A DNA stretch of 64,000 nucleotides from Crossaster papposus. Taxonomy: Eukaryota > Echinodermata > Asteroidea > Velatida > Solasteridae. The position numbers and the translations under genes were made by a program. The stretch's first letter is position 1, and each line of letters begins with the position of its first letter. A model generated the notes under the pieces. It had not been told where the DNA came from. It saw only the letters and a list, made by a program, of their open reading frames with translations, and searched no databases. This document shows positions 12,731 to 24,700 of this stretch, in pieces. The stretch is from positions 3,906,001-3,970,000 of the forward strand of contig JBAIAA010000074.1 of the NCBI GenBank assembly GCA_037893245.1, read 5' to 3'.

Positions 12731-14947
12731 GGGGGGGGGGGGGGGAGGCAGGGGGGGGGGGGGGGGATTGGGACACTTGCAACATCATAACAAAATTGTT
12801 TCAAGACTGTTTTAAGACGGTTCAGATAGTGTTTACCCTCCCTGGCATCAAAATACGACAAAATCACTAGTAAAAATTTCAAGAAAAAGAAAAAAAATTA
12901 TTATAAATCGTCGATTTCAACACGAAATGCAAAATGCAATCATAATCACATCTTACCGAAGAGGGCACGTTGGCATCGCCTAACATCTCGAAAGGAGTAT
13001 GGGTTGTCACAAGCCGTCTTGGTGGAACAGACACACTGCTTGTCGATCCGATCACACCCAGAAAACTCCTGCTCCACACAATCACTGCCGACAACTTAGA
13101 AGAGATTAAACAGTAACAAAAAATAATTTGTCTGATTATTATATTTGTAAATCATTTTTTTGAAAATCTCACAACATTTTCTTGTTTTACAAAGAGTCGA
13201 CAAATAACTGTTTCTGGTGTAAAACTTCAAATCATGTTCCGAGAATGACAAGAAATACTAGGGTGTGGGAACAATCATCTTAAAATTTAATGATTCAGAA
13301 ATGTTGGGGTTAAAAAGTGTCTTGATAAAATAAAACTTTTACACTTGACATGTATTCTTAGCTTATTTTAATAACAAATTGTCAGCCACATTTATGTGAC
13401 ATTACAATGTTTATGGACAAATGAACTGAACATGCGATGAAACTAGTATGAAAATAATTTGTATCACATACATTGTAGGCTACATGTCCATATTTCATTT
13501 AATTTAGAATTGGAGACAAATACCTTAAAGGTAGTATACACCATTTGCAGATATCGAAAATATTTACTACTGAATTATTAAGAAATACCTTACTCAGTTG
13601 AAAGTAAACAATGATTCTAGGCATTCAGCAAAAGGATTGCGCTAGATATCCTGTAATTATTTAAAAAAAATGAATTTTATAAAGAAAATTCGCTCTCGCC
13701 GGACGGCGAGAGCGAAAAAACAAAGATAACATAAGAATAACTGCTCGACCCGGTTGAAAACAAACGCTGTTTTTCGTGCTTTTCTCGGCATCCATGATTG
13801 TAAAACTTTGGAAAAGTCAGTTAAACGATATTTACCATGAAATACAACCCCCCAAATCTACCCATTCATGATAATTAAAGCAATTACCAATGGTGTATAC
13901 TACCTTAATGGTAGGATAATAATACACCATTGGTTATTGCTAATTGGTAGGTCGAGAATAAAGCAAGAAAAATGGCAGTTGTTTTTTAACCGGCGTTGGG
14001 AGGTTGTTTATTCGATTGCCATTTGGCGATCTGGATTGTTTTTTTATAAATTTTATTTCTTTTTGGAACAATTACAGAATATCTAGCCTAGAATTATTAT
14101 TTACTTTCAAAAAAGTAACATATATCTTAATAATTCAGTAGTAAAAACTTTTGATATCTGCAAATGGCATATCCTAACTTTTTTGTAATACACCAAAAAA
14201 CCCATTATTTTTCACATGTGTAGTAAATAAGTGAAAGGTCAAATAGGCCATTGTACTGTGTAAACTCTTAGCAGGCTAAACAACTGTGGTCAGGACTCCT
14301 TGCTCTATGCATATGTACATGTACAGCCATAAAACTTGATACAACATGTGTGACATACAGGATGGCATCCAGCCAGCTATGGGATCAAAAGGTCATTGGC
14401 ATGCATTCTGTAATACACCCGAAAGTACCTGTACATGTACACAATAAACTACACATACCAACATTGTGTATTATAATGTATTTATGTTATATGACAGAAA
14501 TTTGTATTATCTTCATTGCATTTACAGTCAATATTTTCATTCGTACAGTTTTTCTCCTAATGTTGATACATGTACATGTATGCCTTTTATTTGTGCTTTT
14601 AAAAAGTTTCTTCACATGTGGAATACAAAGTTAAAATGTCTTGTTCCGTGGTACATGTACATTGTACGTGTAATTAGTGTTACTTTTCCCAATGTTATCA
14701 AGCAGTCATTAAAGTTGAAATTATTCGAAATAATTATAAACGTAGCTTAGAACTGAGGATATGCATGGAGGAATATGTAAGCGATGTATTCAAAATTGAT
14801 TAAAACACAATTTTTTTGTTTTCAACTATAAAATTACACCAAGTAAAACAAGTAGGCACAATTTTTTGGAGAACAATCACGAGATGTACCTGCAGTGACT
14901 AAGATGAAACAGAGGAGAACTAGCAGAATGTGACGGAGACTGTCCAT
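10008..14947 (-). CDS. small secreted cysteine-rich protein: CRIM1-like module plus EGF-like domain (whole gene)
   Basis: Four coding exons: 14947-14890, 13094-12957, 10967-10851 and 10075-10008. All have GT-AG borders and phase 1 junctions, summing to 381 nt (126 aa plus stop). Layout: signal peptide about 1-19 (MDSLRHILLVLLCFILVTA), six-cysteine module (Cys 25, 33, 40, 42, 48, 60), EGF-like domain (Cys 69, 74, 80, 90, 92, 102; spacing C-x4-C-x5-C-x9-C-x-C-x9-C), then a tail with Cys 106 and 124. The first module has the cysteine spacing and the C-x-NP-x2-F signature seen after the IGFBP domain of CRIM1 (CNENLIAGC, CECNTIRTCSNPFEF). Expected to be extracellular, with no membrane segment after the signal peptide. 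Receptor or partner unknown. A noncoding 5' exon lies at 15683 and above. Confidence 0.8.
10347..10500. mobile_element. MITE fragment, AGGTAGGATACACCATTGG family
   Basis: Left part of the family also seen at 13525, 13909, 40322, 54280 and 56123 (TTAAAGGTAGGATACACC, then TGCTTGAATT). The right end is missing. Confidence 0.7.
10530..10720. mobile_element. degenerate copy of the TTAACCAGTTCGCGCC MITE family
   Basis: Shares the internal order CGCAGGATT, AACCTCGATCCGAGACGGGTT-like, GTAGCACACC, CTTGCTCGTGACGTGTTTAT with better copies at 11800 and 58350. Terminal repeats are lost. Confidence 0.65.
10851..10967 (-). CDS. secreted EGF-like protein, coding exon 3 (EGF-like domain)
   Basis: A single EGF module on one symmetric phase-1 exon, the usual arrangement for shuffled EGF exons. 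It reads DTCRKNNCENKGQCVQ, YLCKCEGTGYFGHRCE. All six cysteines and the aromatic-Gly pair before the last cysteine are present. It lacks the N-terminal D-x-D/N-E of calcium-binding EGF domains. Acceptor TTCTACAG|GTG; donor GATAA|GTAAGA. Confidence 0.85.
   Translation of the reverse strand: MIPVVRTIVRTRVSVYKPRVTSTSVNVKALATLGTAVR
11800..12042. mobile_element. TTAA-flanked MITE, copy A
   Basis: Starts TTAACCAGTTCGCGCC and ends GGTGCGAACTGGTTAA, 243 bp. It sits in the intron between exons 2 and 3 of the secreted-protein gene. TTAA at both borders is the target-site type used by piggyBac-like transposases. Confidence 0.85.
12660..12768. repeat. poly-G / G-rich tract of about 108 bp
   Basis: Runs of G broken by single A or CA. 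The long Gly and Pro frames that cross it are artefacts of composition. It is able to form G-quadruplexes. Confidence 0.95.
12957..13094 (-). CDS. secreted EGF-like protein, coding exon 2 (six-Cys CRIM1-like module)
   Basis: Encodes GSDCVEQEFSGCDRIDKQCV, CSTKTACDNPYSF and RDVRRCQRALFG, symmetric phase 1. The cysteine spacing (x7, x6, x1, x5, x11) matches the CRIM1 segment to within one residue at each end. Acceptor TTCTAAG|TTG has a non-consensus A before AG; donor CTTCG|GTAAGA is strong. Confidence 0.8.
13525..13908. mobile_element. AGGTAGGATACACC-family MITE, reverse copy
   Basis: Begins TTAAAGGTAGTATACACCAT, followed by TTGCAGATATCG. It ends CAATTACCAATGGTGTATAC then TACCTTAA. TTAA borders both sides. 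It lies within intron 1 of the coding part of the secreted-protein gene. Confidence 0.8.
13909..14185. mobile_element. AGGTAGGATACACC-family MITE, forward copy abutting the previous one
   Basis: Starts TGGTAGGATAATAATACACC and ends GATATCTGCAAATGGCATAT then CCTAACTT. The two copies lie back to back in opposite orientation. Confidence 0.7.
14890..14947 (-). CDS. secreted EGF-like protein, coding exon 1 (signal peptide)
   Basis: Encodes MDSLRHILLVLLCFILVTA and leaves phase 1 at GCAG|GTACAT. The exon body starts at 14969 after acceptor TTTCAG|GTTTACG, with 22 nt of 5' UTR. The phase-1 exit joins exon 2 to read ...LVTAVVGSDC. A near-identical exon lies at 4406-4485. Confidence 0.82.
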
Positions 14948-15682
14948 GGTTAAATAAGGAGACGTAAACCTGAAAAACAACAATTCCAAAGGAAATGTTA
15001 ATTTACACTTTCACAAGATTGATGCAAAAACTGACAAACTTCACTAATAACCGCTTCTTTTAACTTAAAGCTAGCTATAAACAAATGACAAGCCACTCCC
15101 CTTTCTGTTTAATTTGTAAATTACAATGTACATTATTCATGAATTGACTTTTAAAAGTTGACCAATCAAGAACATTTATTTAAGGTCACTTAGATATTAT
15201 TTTGCAACTAAGATCCAATTTGAATAACTGATGGCACAACATAAACACAACTGCATGGCAACTGCAGCAGGGCAACTGCAAGGAACATCATTTATTTTAG
15301 ACACCATTTCAGTAATTTAAAAAACTAAGCTCACCTCTACTCTAACTTACTTTGTATAAATTTAATTTAGATTGAGAATCAATCTATCACTCAGAGGCAA
15401 TTGTCAATCACTGAAGTTATGTTATACAGTAGTAGGCCACAATAGGCCTACAACTTTTTCCTTGATATGGATTAGCAAAAAACAGACACCCGAATAAAAG
15501 TCGACTCGAACTCGAAGGTTGAAATATTTTTTTTCAAGTCCGGCTCCATTTTTGTGAATAACTGGTTTTATTTTTTATCTTAAACTTTCCCAAAGAAAAT
15601 AAATAAAGTGTATATTAGCAGTGAAAGTAATTGTCAACATCCTAACAGCAAAAGTGTATGTGAGAAGCAAAATTTGACTTAC

Positions 15683-15745
15683 CAAAGAAAAAGAACGAAA
15701 CAAAACTCTCCTCAGCAGCAAAGCGAAATCAACCTCGGCAACCGG
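15683..15745 (-). promoter_or_regulatory. noncoding first exon and presumed promoter of the secreted EGF-like gene
   Basis: Donor TCTTTG|GTAAGTC (minus strand) ends a short exon whose sequence is also present at 5234 and above. The next exon carries the start codon, so this is 5' UTR. The upper end is uncertain, but homology to the other copy fades near 15745. No TATA box is evident. Confidence 0.5.
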
Positions 15746-16047
15746 CGTTCGCTGTAAAATTGTAAACTAAATTCTCTATTATAGTCGGCGTCGGCAATGC
15801 AACGCCCCACGAATTGCGGTAAGATGGATGCCAGACTTTATCAGCCCAAAACAAATTTTAGAGCGCCCTCTATTGAAAGTAACAGCATTGTCGTCTGCTA
15901 GTGCTAGCCAGAAAATGTTTTCAAAAATGCATGATTTAGCAAAAACCATAGGGGAAGGCAAAACAGATTAAATAAAAAAAAAAATTCCTGGTGATCATTA
16001 CAACTTGTTCTCCATTTTATTTCTGACAAATACAAGAGTCAATGAGA

Positions 16048-16264
16048 CCAGGGGCCAATTTCAAGGAGCTGCTAAGCACCAACAAGTTTTGCTCAGTAAA
16101 AACAGGTTACTAGCCAAAATTACTGCCTGTGGTTTTTCATGCTAAGCAAAAACAAAACAGCTGAATATCCGTCACAAACAATGAACATTGCCTGAACATT
16201 TGGTGTGTAATCCTGTTTTTCAAGCGAAGCAATTTTTTTGCTAAGCAGCTTCGAGAAATTGGCC
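16048..16264. mobile_element. MITE, GGGGCCAATTTCATNNAGCTG family
   Basis: Ends GGGGCCAATTTC and GAAATTGGCC. The interior has repeated GCTAAGCAAAA phrases. Related copies lie at 40667, 50934 and 60936. Confidence 0.75.
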
Positions 16265-16969
16265 GCAGACATTACAACATAAAACCGGTTAAAATAAATT
16301 AATAGGCATAAAATACAAACTAAAAATATATTTTGACCAAAATAACAGAATTTGAGCAAAAACTGGAAACTAGTGACATTTACATTTTCAAGGAGTGTTG
16401 TTTAAAAAAATTGCACAACTGCCTGCACAATTTACTAAATCAAAAACAACCTAAAAATGTACTTGTACTGAAATAATACACAACATAAATATAAATGTTA
16501 TTGATAAAACAAGATTTTGACAAAACATTTAAACTAGAATAAAAATGAAAAAAATTGAAGACACTGACCATTTCACAACATTTAATGTGAAAAATCCAAG
16601 TTAAAAGGAATGCGCAGCTTGAACTGTCAAAATTCTCTTCCTCCCTTATAAAAAAAGATTTTTGAATAAAAACTGAAGGACGGTATGCAATAGGCACGGT
16701 GACATTTTTATCCAAATAGCAATGGTGGGTAACATGTAGGGCAACAAAAAAGGGAAAAAGTCATACATGTGTAATCTTTAAAATCCCAGATAACTCCTGT
16801 TCAACAACAGATTTTCGTAAACTTAATCAAAATACAACAGTGTGAAGAATGTCTTCAACGGTTTTCCCCGTTTTAACGAGATGTTTTTAAATCATGTTTT
16901 TTTTTCCCCACAGGATTTAATTCTTTCTTAACGGTGGTCAAAGTTGTTTCACAAATCTAGAAGTGCTCA

Positions 16970-17160
16970 TTAACCAGTCCGCACCAGGATTATTTTGAAA
17001 TTGACCAGGCTCATACGTGTAATTGTTTTTCACAAACCTCGATCCGAGACGGGTTCAGGCCGGCATCTGTGGGTAGCACACCCTGATATCGTCCGGCCTT
17101 GATCGTAATGTGTGTATCCGTCATCAGTTTTTAATTCCTCTGACACAAACAGGTTTATAA
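16970..17160. mobile_element. TTAA MITE family, degenerate copy D
   Basis: Left end TTAACCAGTCCGCACCAGGA and the family's central phrases (GATCCGAGACGGGTTCAGGC) are clear. The right end is only vaguely recognisable. Confidence 0.65.
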
Positions 17161-18260
17161 CTATCGGCAAATGCTAGGTTTCTATTACATTTGAATTGTC
17201 CAGAAATTATAAAACAAAAAACATTATACTTTCAAAAACTAAAACCCGACAAAAACCAGACTTTCATTTTTGAATGATTCATTTTCCATCTTACAAGAGA
17301 AACATGTACATCCCACTTAAGTCTAACAGAAATACAAAGAACAAAATAATGATTTAACAGATCAAGGCATATTCATTGTTATCCTAATTAAAATAGTACC
17401 CTTTATTCCGTGGAGTTTTCCTTTAAATTAATAGTCCACTTTATCAGTTTTTATTACATTCGTCCATATATATTTTTTATGGTACACAACTGTACACAAA
17501 AGTTTACATTATGTACATTAAAAACACGGTTGTCCAGAAGTGTTTACAGCTTTATACAGTTTAAGGGTGGATTTTAAAAACGTTGGGAGTTGAGTACAAG
17601 ATTAAAAATATCATTTATGGGCGTAAAACAGAACATTTTCATTTCATTATCTGCACACAAATAGCCACCAGGTACTGTGCTACCTATGGTATTTTTATTT
17701 GAGAAGTGACTTGTCACTGTTTGGGTGAATGAGCATAAATAGTAAGTGCGTGAAGAATTGTTGTCAACAGTGGCTGAACTATTTACTTTCAAAACATAAC
17801 TATCCATTCTCACAAGATCTTACACACAAAAATGAAAAAACCTTATAAAAAGGTGTTACAATTAAGACAAAAACTGGTAACTATCATTATTAACTCAAAA
17901 AGTTGTATAATTTGTTTTTATATCAAATACTGTTTGAAATCACTTATCCGATTCAAGAACAAAACATATAATCACAAAGGCAGCGGCTATTCGGTGTTAG
18001 TTTTCTTTCAGTAAACATTAACCCTACCCCAGGCAACCAAACCAATAATGTTTATAAATAAATAAAACTGGCATGGCTGATGATGTATGAAAATAACGTT
18101 TACTGAAAGAAAATGGCGCTGGTCAAATATCCAAAGCCAATTCTCAAAAATAAAGCTGTTGTTGATGAGAAGACTCTCATTGTCCTATTTTTATACAAAT
18201 CGATGTCAATCTCGATAGATAGATCCATTATTAGTGGATAAAAAGAAGCAATTCTAGTAA
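17160..18260. other. AT-rich intergenic sequence with a short inverted repeat
   Basis: No exon recognised. GTTTACTGAAAGAAAA near 18099 is inverted at about 17999-18016 (TTTTCTTTCAGTAAAC), flanking a loop of about 90 bp. TTTATT motifs at about 17402 and 17690 (AATAAA on the minus strand) could terminate the INPP4 transcript. Confidence 0.35.
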
Positions 18261-18266
18261 AGTGTC

Positions 18267-18524
18267 CTAAAGGACACAAGCACCACACAATGGCAGGACT
18301 AAAAGCCACAGTCCAACGATGTTGCGATTGGTCAATTCATCTTGAACAGGCATAACTTCTGCACTTCCAACATGAGCAAACTGAGCTGTAAATTGGACTT
18401 GATTGTTGCACTTAGTGTAACATTTGACCCCAGACAACTTCGACCAATAAGAAGCATCTGTTTTTACGTTGCCTTCTACACCAACTAGTCTTGCATCTTT
18501 TGGTCCTAGATTACCAAGGCACAC
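18267..18524 (-). CDS. candidate terminal exon with GPI-anchor-like C-terminus (unrecognised)
   Basis: An open stretch of about 85 codons starting 118 bp beyond the INPP4 stop, on the same strand. It includes VKCYTKCNNQVQF and ends LTNRNIVGLWLLVLPLCGACVL-stop split as LTNRN plus a hydrophobic tail, which looks like a GPI-attachment signal. The splice signal at its 5' edge is weak (GAAATAG|TGTG with a poor pyrimidine tract), and no partner exon was found. It could be the last exon of a separate small gene, INPP4 3' UTR, or chance. I do not recognise a family. Confidence 0.22.
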   Translation of the reverse strand: MCLGNLGPKDARLVGVEGNVKTDASYWSKLSGVKCYTKCNNQVQFTAQFAHVGSAEVMPVQDELTNRNIVGLWLLVLPLCGACVL

Positions 18525-18641
18525 TATTTCTTCACAGGTTTACTTCATGTCAGGAATCACATAATCGGTCGAAGCACACGACCAACTTTGCAAAGGTTAT
18601 ATGTCATAGGTCAAGGGTTCAAAAGGTCATCCAGCCTCCTG

Positions 18642-18777
18642 CTACGTGACCACAGTTTTCCCGTACGTCCCCTCCGGGGGACGGTACAGTTTTGGGAATG
18701 CCCTCAACTGCATCTTGTTGAAAGCGTACTTGGGGACACCCACGTTCTTCCGTGTGTTGTCTCGACGGGTGCCCTCA
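18642..18777 (-). CDS. INPP4: INPP4 terminal coding exon 22
   Basis: Residues 1062-1106 followed by TAG at 18644-18642. It reads [20 protein letters not shown] then [14 protein letters not shown], matching the human C-terminus [20 protein letters not shown] then GTYGK. Acceptor GTTACAG|TGA. The last four residues replace the human ADT or VET end. The 3' UTR probably continues below 18642, but no poly(A) signal could be assigned with confidence. Confidence 0.97.
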
Positions 18778-21700
18778 CTGTAACAAAGAGAACAAATTGT
18801 GTAACGCCGGTGTTTCTAGTGAGTCAAGGACCAACAGTTATTTCCCTGCTAGATGACAAATAATCAGTGAATGTAAATACACCTAGTAAAGGCCGATTCT
18901 TACTTTGCGTGAAAGCGAATGTGATATGCATTTGACGTCACAAAGCATTCGCTGCAAAAAATCGCCGGAGTTGAAGTGCATTAAACTTTTGCGAATTCAC
19001 AGCACAAAAACTTGCTGTGACGTCACAAGTTATAAGCCGGGCTTAAGGCGGGACTCTCCAAAAGCAATGCTGCCTTCACAACTGGTGCTCATGCAAAGAC
19101 GATATGTGATTGTGAACATCCAGATAACAATTAATTGTGTGTACATGTACGTTGGTATGAGCCTCCACCTAGTTATGGGGACAGGCTCTTTTGTTTGGAA
19201 AAGACAGACCGAGTAGTGGGGACATTTTCGAGTCCCCATAGCGCGTTGGGTCTTCAGTAAAGGTAGAACAAGGGAAAATTGGGTTAGGGTATAATGAAAG
19301 AAAATGTAGAAGAGAACAAATTAGGGTGATGCTGAAAGTTTTAGAATTTGAGTTTGAGATTAGAGAGATTTCAGTTTACACACAAACCCTATGGGTTGTC
19401 CCCATAACGCACTGTACCAAAAGAATAACAGGCCATGCAGTGTGTTTGTCTTACAAGAGACTGCTCTTACCTTCTCATTGTGTCTAAGAGGTGCGTGAAC
19501 ATCTGTGAGTGGAGTTGGTGTTCATCTTGTAGGATCATGCATTCCTCCAGGGTGACGGACATTGCTGTCCGGTCCTTGGCACTTTTGCAGGATGTGAAGC
19601 GAATGCCGTCCAACCGACGTGCCAACTACATGAAATACCAGTATATACATCAAAGCAATAATTGACAAATTTTACAGGCTAGCGTCAACAAGGATAATAT
19701 CCTACAAATTAATGGGTAAGACCTTTGAGCTCTGTTAATTCCATTCAGTAAACTCAATTTAAAAAAAATGGTACAAAAACAAGTTTTCTGAGAATAAATC
19801 AATTTTTTATTAACTCTGTCAGTGCCCGTGCCAAGAACCCGAATACAAAAATAAAAATAAAAAAATCGCACAAGTACGAAATGGTAGAATACATCAGAGC
19901 AATGATGTCCTCCCACGATAACCAGAATAGTATGGGTCATACATGTACAATTATTTGGAATACATCAAATAACATGTTCGACTTTGGCACTCAAAGAGTT
20001 CAACTTGACTGAACCCATTTGACAAGACATCTTTGCTAGAAGCTTAACCCTGACCCTTCCACAGGCAACAAAGTGCAGCATTTGGACCTGATGGATCTCG
20101 CAGTGATCAAGGTTGACACTTTGACAAATAATAATTTGGGAGGCTAATCATCCTTACTCGCAGCTGGTGTGCTGAATTGCGAAGGACGCGGCTACAACGT
20201 GGTCGAGTCGCTGGCACGTAAAGGCGCCTACGGCAGCCGGCCACATCGACTCATATATGACTACAGAGCACAGCCTGAGATCGAAAGTGTTTGATTTTTC
20301 AGGAGGGAGGAAAACCGGATGACCTGGAAAAAACCCTCGGGGCACAGGAGAGAACCAACGCACAACTCTACTCACATATGGTCCGGGCCGGGAATCGAAC
20401 CCGGGCCACATTGGTGAGAGGCAAGCGCTTTACACACAAGCCACCTATGCCACCCAAATGATGCAATCTGATGCGTGTGGAAGGCAACTCACAGAATACC
20501 CCTTGGGGTTAGGGTTAAACCTTTCATTTTGAATATGTCATTAGCAATATGTCATTAGCGATATGACATGGCAAATGTGACACGACATGGCAATTATGAC
20601 ATGGATATGACAAGAATGACAGGACATATGACATGCATATTAAACAATACAGACAGAGATTGTCAATCATTTGGACAAACCTGTGAGCTGATATGCAGGA
20701 TCTCCACATTCTTATTCTTCTTGGTGCTGACGTGATGTCTAAGACTGCTCATGAGAACATCTAGAGATACAGAGCTGTGCGATTCCCTCCAATCTATGGC
20801 ATCAATGGAAGCTAACAATTAGTTTCCTTGATTTCATTTGTACTACAATAAAATGCCACTATAATGAACATCACAGGATCTACAGAATTTTGTTATCGAT
20901 ATATCGATCGTTCGGTACCGGTACATCAATTAACTACATTTAACTACATACCTTTAGGCGGTATCATGTGCACAAGTCGACTGTAGTAGTTATCCAGCTT
21001 CTGTAGATTGTCTTGGTTGATGGTGTCTTGGAGAGACGTATCGCCAAATCTGGAAGTCACAGGAAATAAACTTTGTTGAAACTTCATCGAATAGAACGGC
21101 CAAGAACGGCCAAGAACGGCCAAGGATGGTAAACCAGTTCGCGCCGGGATTATTTTAACATCACCGAGCCGAGGCGCGGGATTATTTTAAACGAAACCCG
21201 ATCCGAGTCGGGTTCAGGCCGATTGTACCGGGAAGCACACCCACGCATTTCCAGCCTTGCTCATGACGTGTTTATGTGTCATCTGTTTTGAATCTGGGGA
21301 AATCTTTGCATGTATATATGTCCTCCGGCGCGAACTGGTTAATAGTAGTGTACACAGGGTTTCCAGGTAAATTAAAAAATGAATTTTCTAAGAAATACAA
21401 TATCATTATAACTATATAATTTTCAATCGTTTGCAGACATCAAGACCAATTATATCCTTCCACGGAGCACAGGGGCGCTGTGGTCTAATGGTTACGGTGT
21501 TTGACTCCTGTGCGATGGTACACGGGTTCGAATCTTGACGGAACATGGTGCTTGTGTTCTTGGGCAAGACACTTTACTGCAATTGCCAATCTCCACCCAG
21601 GAGTATAAATGGGTAGCTGTCAAGGTAGAGACCAAATTGCACTGATCTCGAGCTGCTGCAGAAATGGTCTCATTCCTGATGAACAGGGATAATAATTGCA

Positions 21701-24700
21701 AGCAAAATTCAATCGATCTCTGGCTGTGCCCTGTGGTCAAACATAGGGTCGTATGGCGGCTGTCTAGATGCCATCGACTCGACCGTGTTGTAGCCTCATC
21801 CTTCGCAATCCAGCTTTTAGCTCCCTGTTGTTGTTACTGTTGTTGTTACTATTATTATTCAAAAACCATTTTATTGCCAATTCATACTTCATGCGAATAC
21901 GAACACGAAGCAAATTTGACGTCACAAAGCAAATTCGCAGCGTGAAAAATTGCCTGCGCTCAGATTCATGGAAAATTTCGTTTTCAAAATCAGGCAGAGT
22001 TGGGGAATGGACTCACATCTCAGCCATTGTCTGTTCCTCATTGATGCCGACATTGAAGAGTACAGGGTAAACCTTGATGTGTTGACCGCTTAGAAGCTCC
22101 TCTGGTAATGCCGCTGCCATAGAGGGCAGTACTGGAACGATGACCACTATGTTAGACCTACATGTAAGGTCAGAGAATCAGTTAACGGGAAATTCAGTCA
22201 AGAACTATTAACAATCTATACAGGGGTCATTAGAGAGGTTTCGCCTGCGAATGGAATAGCTTAACGGATACGTCATCAATTTTTGCGGACTTATGACGTC
22301 GCAGTTACTCACTATCCGCTAACTGTGTACAAGGCACAAATATCTCGCTCACTACACGTAAGTATAAAATGCGTACAGATAGCTAAACGTACGCGTATCC
22401 GTTCGTATGCAAAACCTCTATTCTAATAAAAGTACCCTCAAATAACAAGGCTGTAATTTAGAGTGTATTAAATATTCAATCAAATATTGTCTATATTGTA
22501 AAACTATAGCATATTCACAAGGATACCAAACTTATGTAAATCGACCCACAACTCACTAAATGACGACAATTTAAAAAGGCACCCAAATTAGCTGCTGTTT
22601 TTTTTTAATTAGCAGAGGATATCGATAATTTTGGTTTTGTTTTAAAAAAGGATAGGTTTCCCTTTGTAGTGATATATAAAGCATGACTATACCACTATAA
22701 ATTTCGAAATTACGACCATGTGTTTCGAGGGCACCAGTGTATGCCATTTCAGTCGATGACCAGGTTTTGGGGGAGTTTTGTTTTCTGTGGTTGCATCCCG
22801 TAACAGTGCTTACTGGGTTAGTGCAGATTTTTTTCTTGAAGTGCTGTTAGCACAGAATTGGTATTTTAAGCACAAAATTCTGTGGTTAGTAGTGCCATGA
22901 AAATGGGCTTTGTTCAGCCCCTAAGCCTGCTAAAGCTAAAGTACAAGAATGATTTCTTTGACCCGTATCATACATGCTTCGTAAATTGAAGTTGTAATCT
23001 AATTATTAACGCATGCACTTGTAAGTTTTCACTCCTTCGGCTCTGAACAATAATTCTGGTTGACAGTCATTATTTCGTCACAGTTTGCATGATTTCTTCC
23101 AATTTTTGCCAAGGTTTGGGGCGGGGCTTTTATAGGTATGATTGATGGGGAGGAGTTGGTTCTTACCGTGTACCAGTAAGTACTGGCATCGTGTCATCAC
23201 ATTCTGTACTGGTCTTGACAATCTTAAAGGTGACGCAAACTAGGTCGTGGATGCCCACAGCAAAGTCTTCCAACATGCCCATCTCATCACCTGACAAAAA
23301 GAAGCAAGTAAGTGAAGCGACAGAGCACAAACATCAAGACAAATGGACTTGGGGAGGGAGGGAGGGGGGGGGGGGGGGGGGGGGGGGGTAGTGTGGCCTA
23401 GTGTTCAGGGGGGGGGGATAGTGTGGCCTAGTGTTCAGGGTTCTTGACTCATGATCAAAGGGGTCAGGGGTTTGAACCCAGCTGTTGGCCAAATGTAGTG
23501 TTCTTGGGAAAGCCACTTCACCCCCACTTGCCTCTCTCCACCCAGAAGTATAAATGGGTACCGGCATTAGCTGGGGAGTAACCTGCATTGGACTAGCATC
23601 CGTCTACGGTGAATAGAACTATTCTCAGTCGATTCATGCTAGAGAAACCGAAGTTAAACAGCGGTCTGATGAGCCACATTGGCTGTGGACAGACTTTGCT
23701 TACACAGAGCTCGCGTCCGACACTAAAACCTAACAGACACCTGAGATTCTCAATTGGTCCACATCATCTGTATTGATAAGAACTTCAAAACTCTTAAACC
23801 TCAAGCATCTTCAAACTTCAGTGTCACCACACCTTCCCTCAAAACTATACCATATTCTTCTCACACTTCACGTTCAACCTTAAAGACATTAAGATTTAAA
23901 CCTCATTGACTCCCAAACCTCATTGACTCCCAAACCTCATTGACTCCCAAACCTCATTGACTCCCAAACCTCACTAAACCTCACAGCCCTCATCTAAACC
24001 TCACAGCCCTCATCCAAACCTCACCATGTGTACTGATCAGTCCCTCAAAGTGTGCCAGGATCCCCAGCGAGCTCATCTGGCTCATGAAGACCTTGTTGAA
24101 AATGTTCTCCCTGAATTTGATCATCACACCGGTCACCAGTGCGGTCAACTGTAAAGACAAAATATGTAAGCCCCCATAGTAGTAAACACCATTTGCAAAC
24201 ATAAAAAAAATACTAAATTATGATTTTAAATGAATAACTGTCTCAAGCATTCTATGAAATTACAGCACATTTATGCTGTGGTTTTCAAAAAGGTGAATTT
24301 TTTTATAAATTTCCTACGATTGCCGGCTGGTCAATTTTATTAGATTTAGTTAGTGTTTGCAATGGGTGAATGGGTGGAAGCCAACCAGTTTGGTTTCCTA
24401 ATCCGATCATCTCCTGACATCTATATGTGACCTGTCACCACAATACATGTATAAGAGTAAAGTCCGAACAATACAAAATTGAGATATTGGTATTTTCAGT
24501 TTCTTGAGAAAGAGAGCTTTCCAATAGTATATAACACTTGGGGGTTTTGCACTAAATACATTTTACAGCGCTCCAGAAAGTCATGGGTTTCACAAAACGT
24601 GTTTGTGAGAAAACTTACTTATAAACATTTAAACAAAACACACAAAAGATTGCAAAACAGGACAAGTAAGGTTCGGTTGAGTATAGCAACGGCTATGTTC

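Larger units (their letters stand above)
14546..15745. repeat. segmental duplication, right copy (partner 4071-5310)
   Basis: Right-hand copy, attached to the complete secreted-protein gene. Compared with the left copy it carries extra ACATGTAC insertions and short deletions. Confidence 0.85.
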
